From the NCBI RefSeq assembly GCF_023914155.1, contig NZ_JAMWYS010000006.1:1-64000 (forward strand): 64,000 nucleotides of DNA, given 5' to 3'. This document shows, piece by piece, positions 62,573 through 64,000 of this stretch. The stretch comes from Solitalea agri (lineage in GTDB: Bacteria > Bacteroidota > Bacteroidia > Sphingobacteriales > Sphingobacteriaceae). The notes beneath the pieces were generated by a model. The model had not been told where the DNA came from. It worked only from the letters and a program-made list of their open reading frames with translations, and made no database searches. A program made the translations under genes and the position numbers. The stretch's first letter is position 1. Each line of letters opens with the position of its first letter.

Positions 62573-64000
62573 TTATTTTGCTGCGTAGACAATTGTTTTT
62601 TGTTGTCTGATATCTTTTGAAGAACTTCCTACCAATAAATCGAAATTACCGGCTTCTACTACCCATTTATTTACTTTATCGTTATAATAATGGAATGCTT
62701 CATCATTTAATTGGAATACCACTTCTTTTGACTCACCTGGTTTTAAGAATATTTTCTGAAAGGCCTTTAACTCTTTCTCAGGACGTTTCAAAGCTGATTT
62801 CTCTTGTTTTACATACAACTGAACCACTTCGGCTCCGGCTACTTTACCGGTATTGGTAATAGTAAGCTTAGCAGTGGCTTTGTCCCCATTCACAGTAACG
62901 TTTAAATTATCATATTTAAAAGTGGTATATGATAAACCGCGACCGAATTCAAACTGCGGTGCTACATTGTAAGTATCGAAGTAACGGTAACCCACAAAAA
63001 TATCTTCATTATAATGAACCACATTATTTTTCCCCGGAAACTCCCCTAACTTATGAGCCGGTGAATCCTGTAATTTTTTAGGGAAAGTCATTGGAAGTTT
63101 ACCTGATGGATTTACATCGCCAAAAATAACTTTAGCCAATGCATTTCCACCTTCCATACCAGCATACCAACCTTCCAATACACCTTTTGCATCGTCAATC
63201 CATTGGCTAACATCAATTGGCCCTCCTCCGGTTAAAACCACAACAGTTTTAGGGTTAGCTTTTAATACCGCTTTAATCAACTCATCCTGACCGAAAGGCA
63301 TATCCATATTCGGCTTATCAACACCTTCTGCATCATAAGCATTATCATCCCATTTAGAATAGTCATAACCATGGGTCCATCCTACCACCAAAATCGCTGT
63401 TTCTGATTTTGCGGCCAAATCAACTGCTTGCTTGATCAATTTTGCGTCAGCTTTCTGTCCTCTGGCAATTTTATAACCTGGAGCATACTCAATTTTAGTA
63501 GTGTTACCTACCAGGTTTTTTAAACCCTGTAAAGGCGTAATTTCATATTTAGCCTTAACCTGTGAGCTACCTCCACCCATTGAGTTTGGACGGTCGGCAT
63601 TAACGCCGATAACAGCAATGGATTTAACACTTTTTTGTAATGGAAGAATATTGCCCTCGTTTTTCAATAATACAATACCTTCTTCAGCCACTTTAAGAGC
63701 TGTTGCCTGATGTTCTTTTGTATTAAAGCTTCCTGCCGGACGCTTACCATCAATCATGTTGGTTTTATACATGATGCGTAAGATTCGACGAACTTTCTCA
63801 TCAATTAATGAAACGGGCACTTTTCCATCTTTTACCAATTTCAAAAGCGAATCGGCCATAAAGAACTTATTATAATTAGGATTAGGCAGCATACTCAGAT
63901 CAGTGCCCATTTCCAAATCAGTTCCGTTTTTAGCCGCTTCAATTGTATTATGAACCGCTCCCCAATCACTCATGAGTACACCCTGGAAATTCCACTCCCC
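62573..64000 (-). CDS. GH3 beta-glucosidase, 3' part (runs off window)
   Basis: The open frame continues to the window end: codons before the internal ATG at 63973 read GEWNFQGVL, then MSDWGA, the GH3 nucleophile motif (Asp). So the N-terminal part of the (beta/alpha)8 barrel is outside. The visible 475 residues contain the rest of the barrel edge, the alpha/beta sandwich (about residues 75-285, ending GGPIDVSQW and GWYAGMEGGNALAKVIFGDVNPSGKLP) and the C-terminal fibronectin-type-III domain (to 475). It removes terminal beta-linked glucose or related sugars; specificity unknown. Confidence 0.92.
   Translation of the reverse strand, partial: GEWNFQGVLMSDWGAVHNTIEAAKNGTDLEMGTDLSMLPNPNYNKFFMADSLLKLVKDGKVPVSLIDEKVRRILRIMYKTNMIDGKRPAGSFNTKEHQATALKVAEEGIVLLKNEGNILPLQKSVKSIAVIGVNADRPNSMGGGSSQVKAKYEITPLQGLKNLVGNTTKIEYAPGYKIARGQKADAKLIKQAVDLAAKSETAILVVGWTHGYDYSKWDDNAYDAEGVDKPNMDMPFGQDELIKAVLKANPKTVVVLTGGGPIDVSQWIDDAKGVLEGWYAGMEGGNALAKVIFGDVNPSGKLPMTFPKKLQDSPAHKLGEFPGKNNVVHYNEDIFVGYRYFDTYNVAPQFEFGRGLSYTTFKYDNLNVTVNGDKATAKLTITNTGKVAGAEVVQLYVKQEKSALKRPEKELKAFQKIFLKPGESKEVVFQLNDEAFHYYNDKVNKWVVEAGNFDLLVGSSSKDIRQQKTIVYAAK

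Noticed and set aside
1-64000. tRNA, rRNA, CRISPR array, transposase or phage integrase
   Set aside because: No T-loop-type GGTTC-AAT-C box in a cloverleaf context, no repeat-spacer pattern and no such proteins were seen; a tRNAscan or covariance search was not possible.

Overview
The window is chromosomal DNA from a low-G+C member of the Bacteroidota, most likely Sphingobacteriales (Pedobacter/Solitalea-like). That placement is inferred from three things: gene families typical of the phylum (histone H1-like Hc1 protein, CtlX, the Bacteroidota fold-III arginine decarboxylase, the DUF5117-type zinc protease, a large TonB-receptor-like beta-barrel), -7 boxes of the form TAnnTTTG with no clear Shine-Dalgarno sequences, and the base composition. 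No rRNA, tRNA, CRISPR array, transposase or integrase was found. About 57 genes are supported, including two partial or interrupted ones and one 59-codon gene.

Layout. 0-8.3 kb: small coiled-coil protein, cytochrome bd oxidase (cydAB), secreted SNase-like nuclease, and a three-gene efflux operon (HlyD, DHA2 MFS, TolC) divergent from a MarR regulator, with a palindromic operator between them. 8.4-14.1 kb: an exported-protease locus (papain/DUF4384 protein, TPR-caspase, CHASE2 membrane sensor, FecR-like protein) that also holds the 3' relic of a second caspase gene. 14.3-20 kb: Lrp regulator divergent from histidine decarboxylase, then a DUF2339/DUF3999 envelope pair. 20-26 kb: arginine hub with argS, arginine deiminase, CtlX and arginine decarboxylase. 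26-40 kb: mainly housekeeping genes (rlmB, dnaB with two DnaA boxes upstream, chromate transporter, TPR protein, etfBA, bifunctional nuclease, nucleoside transporter, citrate synthase, aldose epimerase, AIM24 protein, Rieske protein).

40-45 kb: LpxR-like outer-membrane deacylase; an unrecognised cassette of two related small proteins ending in CPPxC around a multi-pass membrane protein, followed by a decayed copy of that membrane gene; an Hc1 histone-like gene; and a diadenylate-cyclase-like (DACNV-type) protein. 45-52 kb: flavin/2Fe-2S reductase, methyltransferase, DUF2795, cobalamin adenosyltransferase, ABC ATPase, gatC, plsC, trpS, deoxynucleoside kinase. 52-58.6 kb: DinB protein and a PhzF gene cut by an in-frame amber codon, a large zinc protease, and an outer-membrane beta-barrel protein.

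58.8-60.4 kb is accessory DNA with the structure of integron gene cassettes: a nuclease-EVE fusion, probably a modification-dependent restriction enzyme, followed by a 131-bp attC-like inverted repeat and a small membrane protein. Next come three 43-bp repeats in a richer-G+C patch, a metzincin-like protein whose zinc motif has Gln in place of the first His, and the 3' part of a GH3 beta-glucosidase that runs off the window end.

The strongest candidates for undescribed systems are the exported caspase/papain/CHASE2 locus, the CPPxC small-protein cassette, and the nuclease-EVE cassette.
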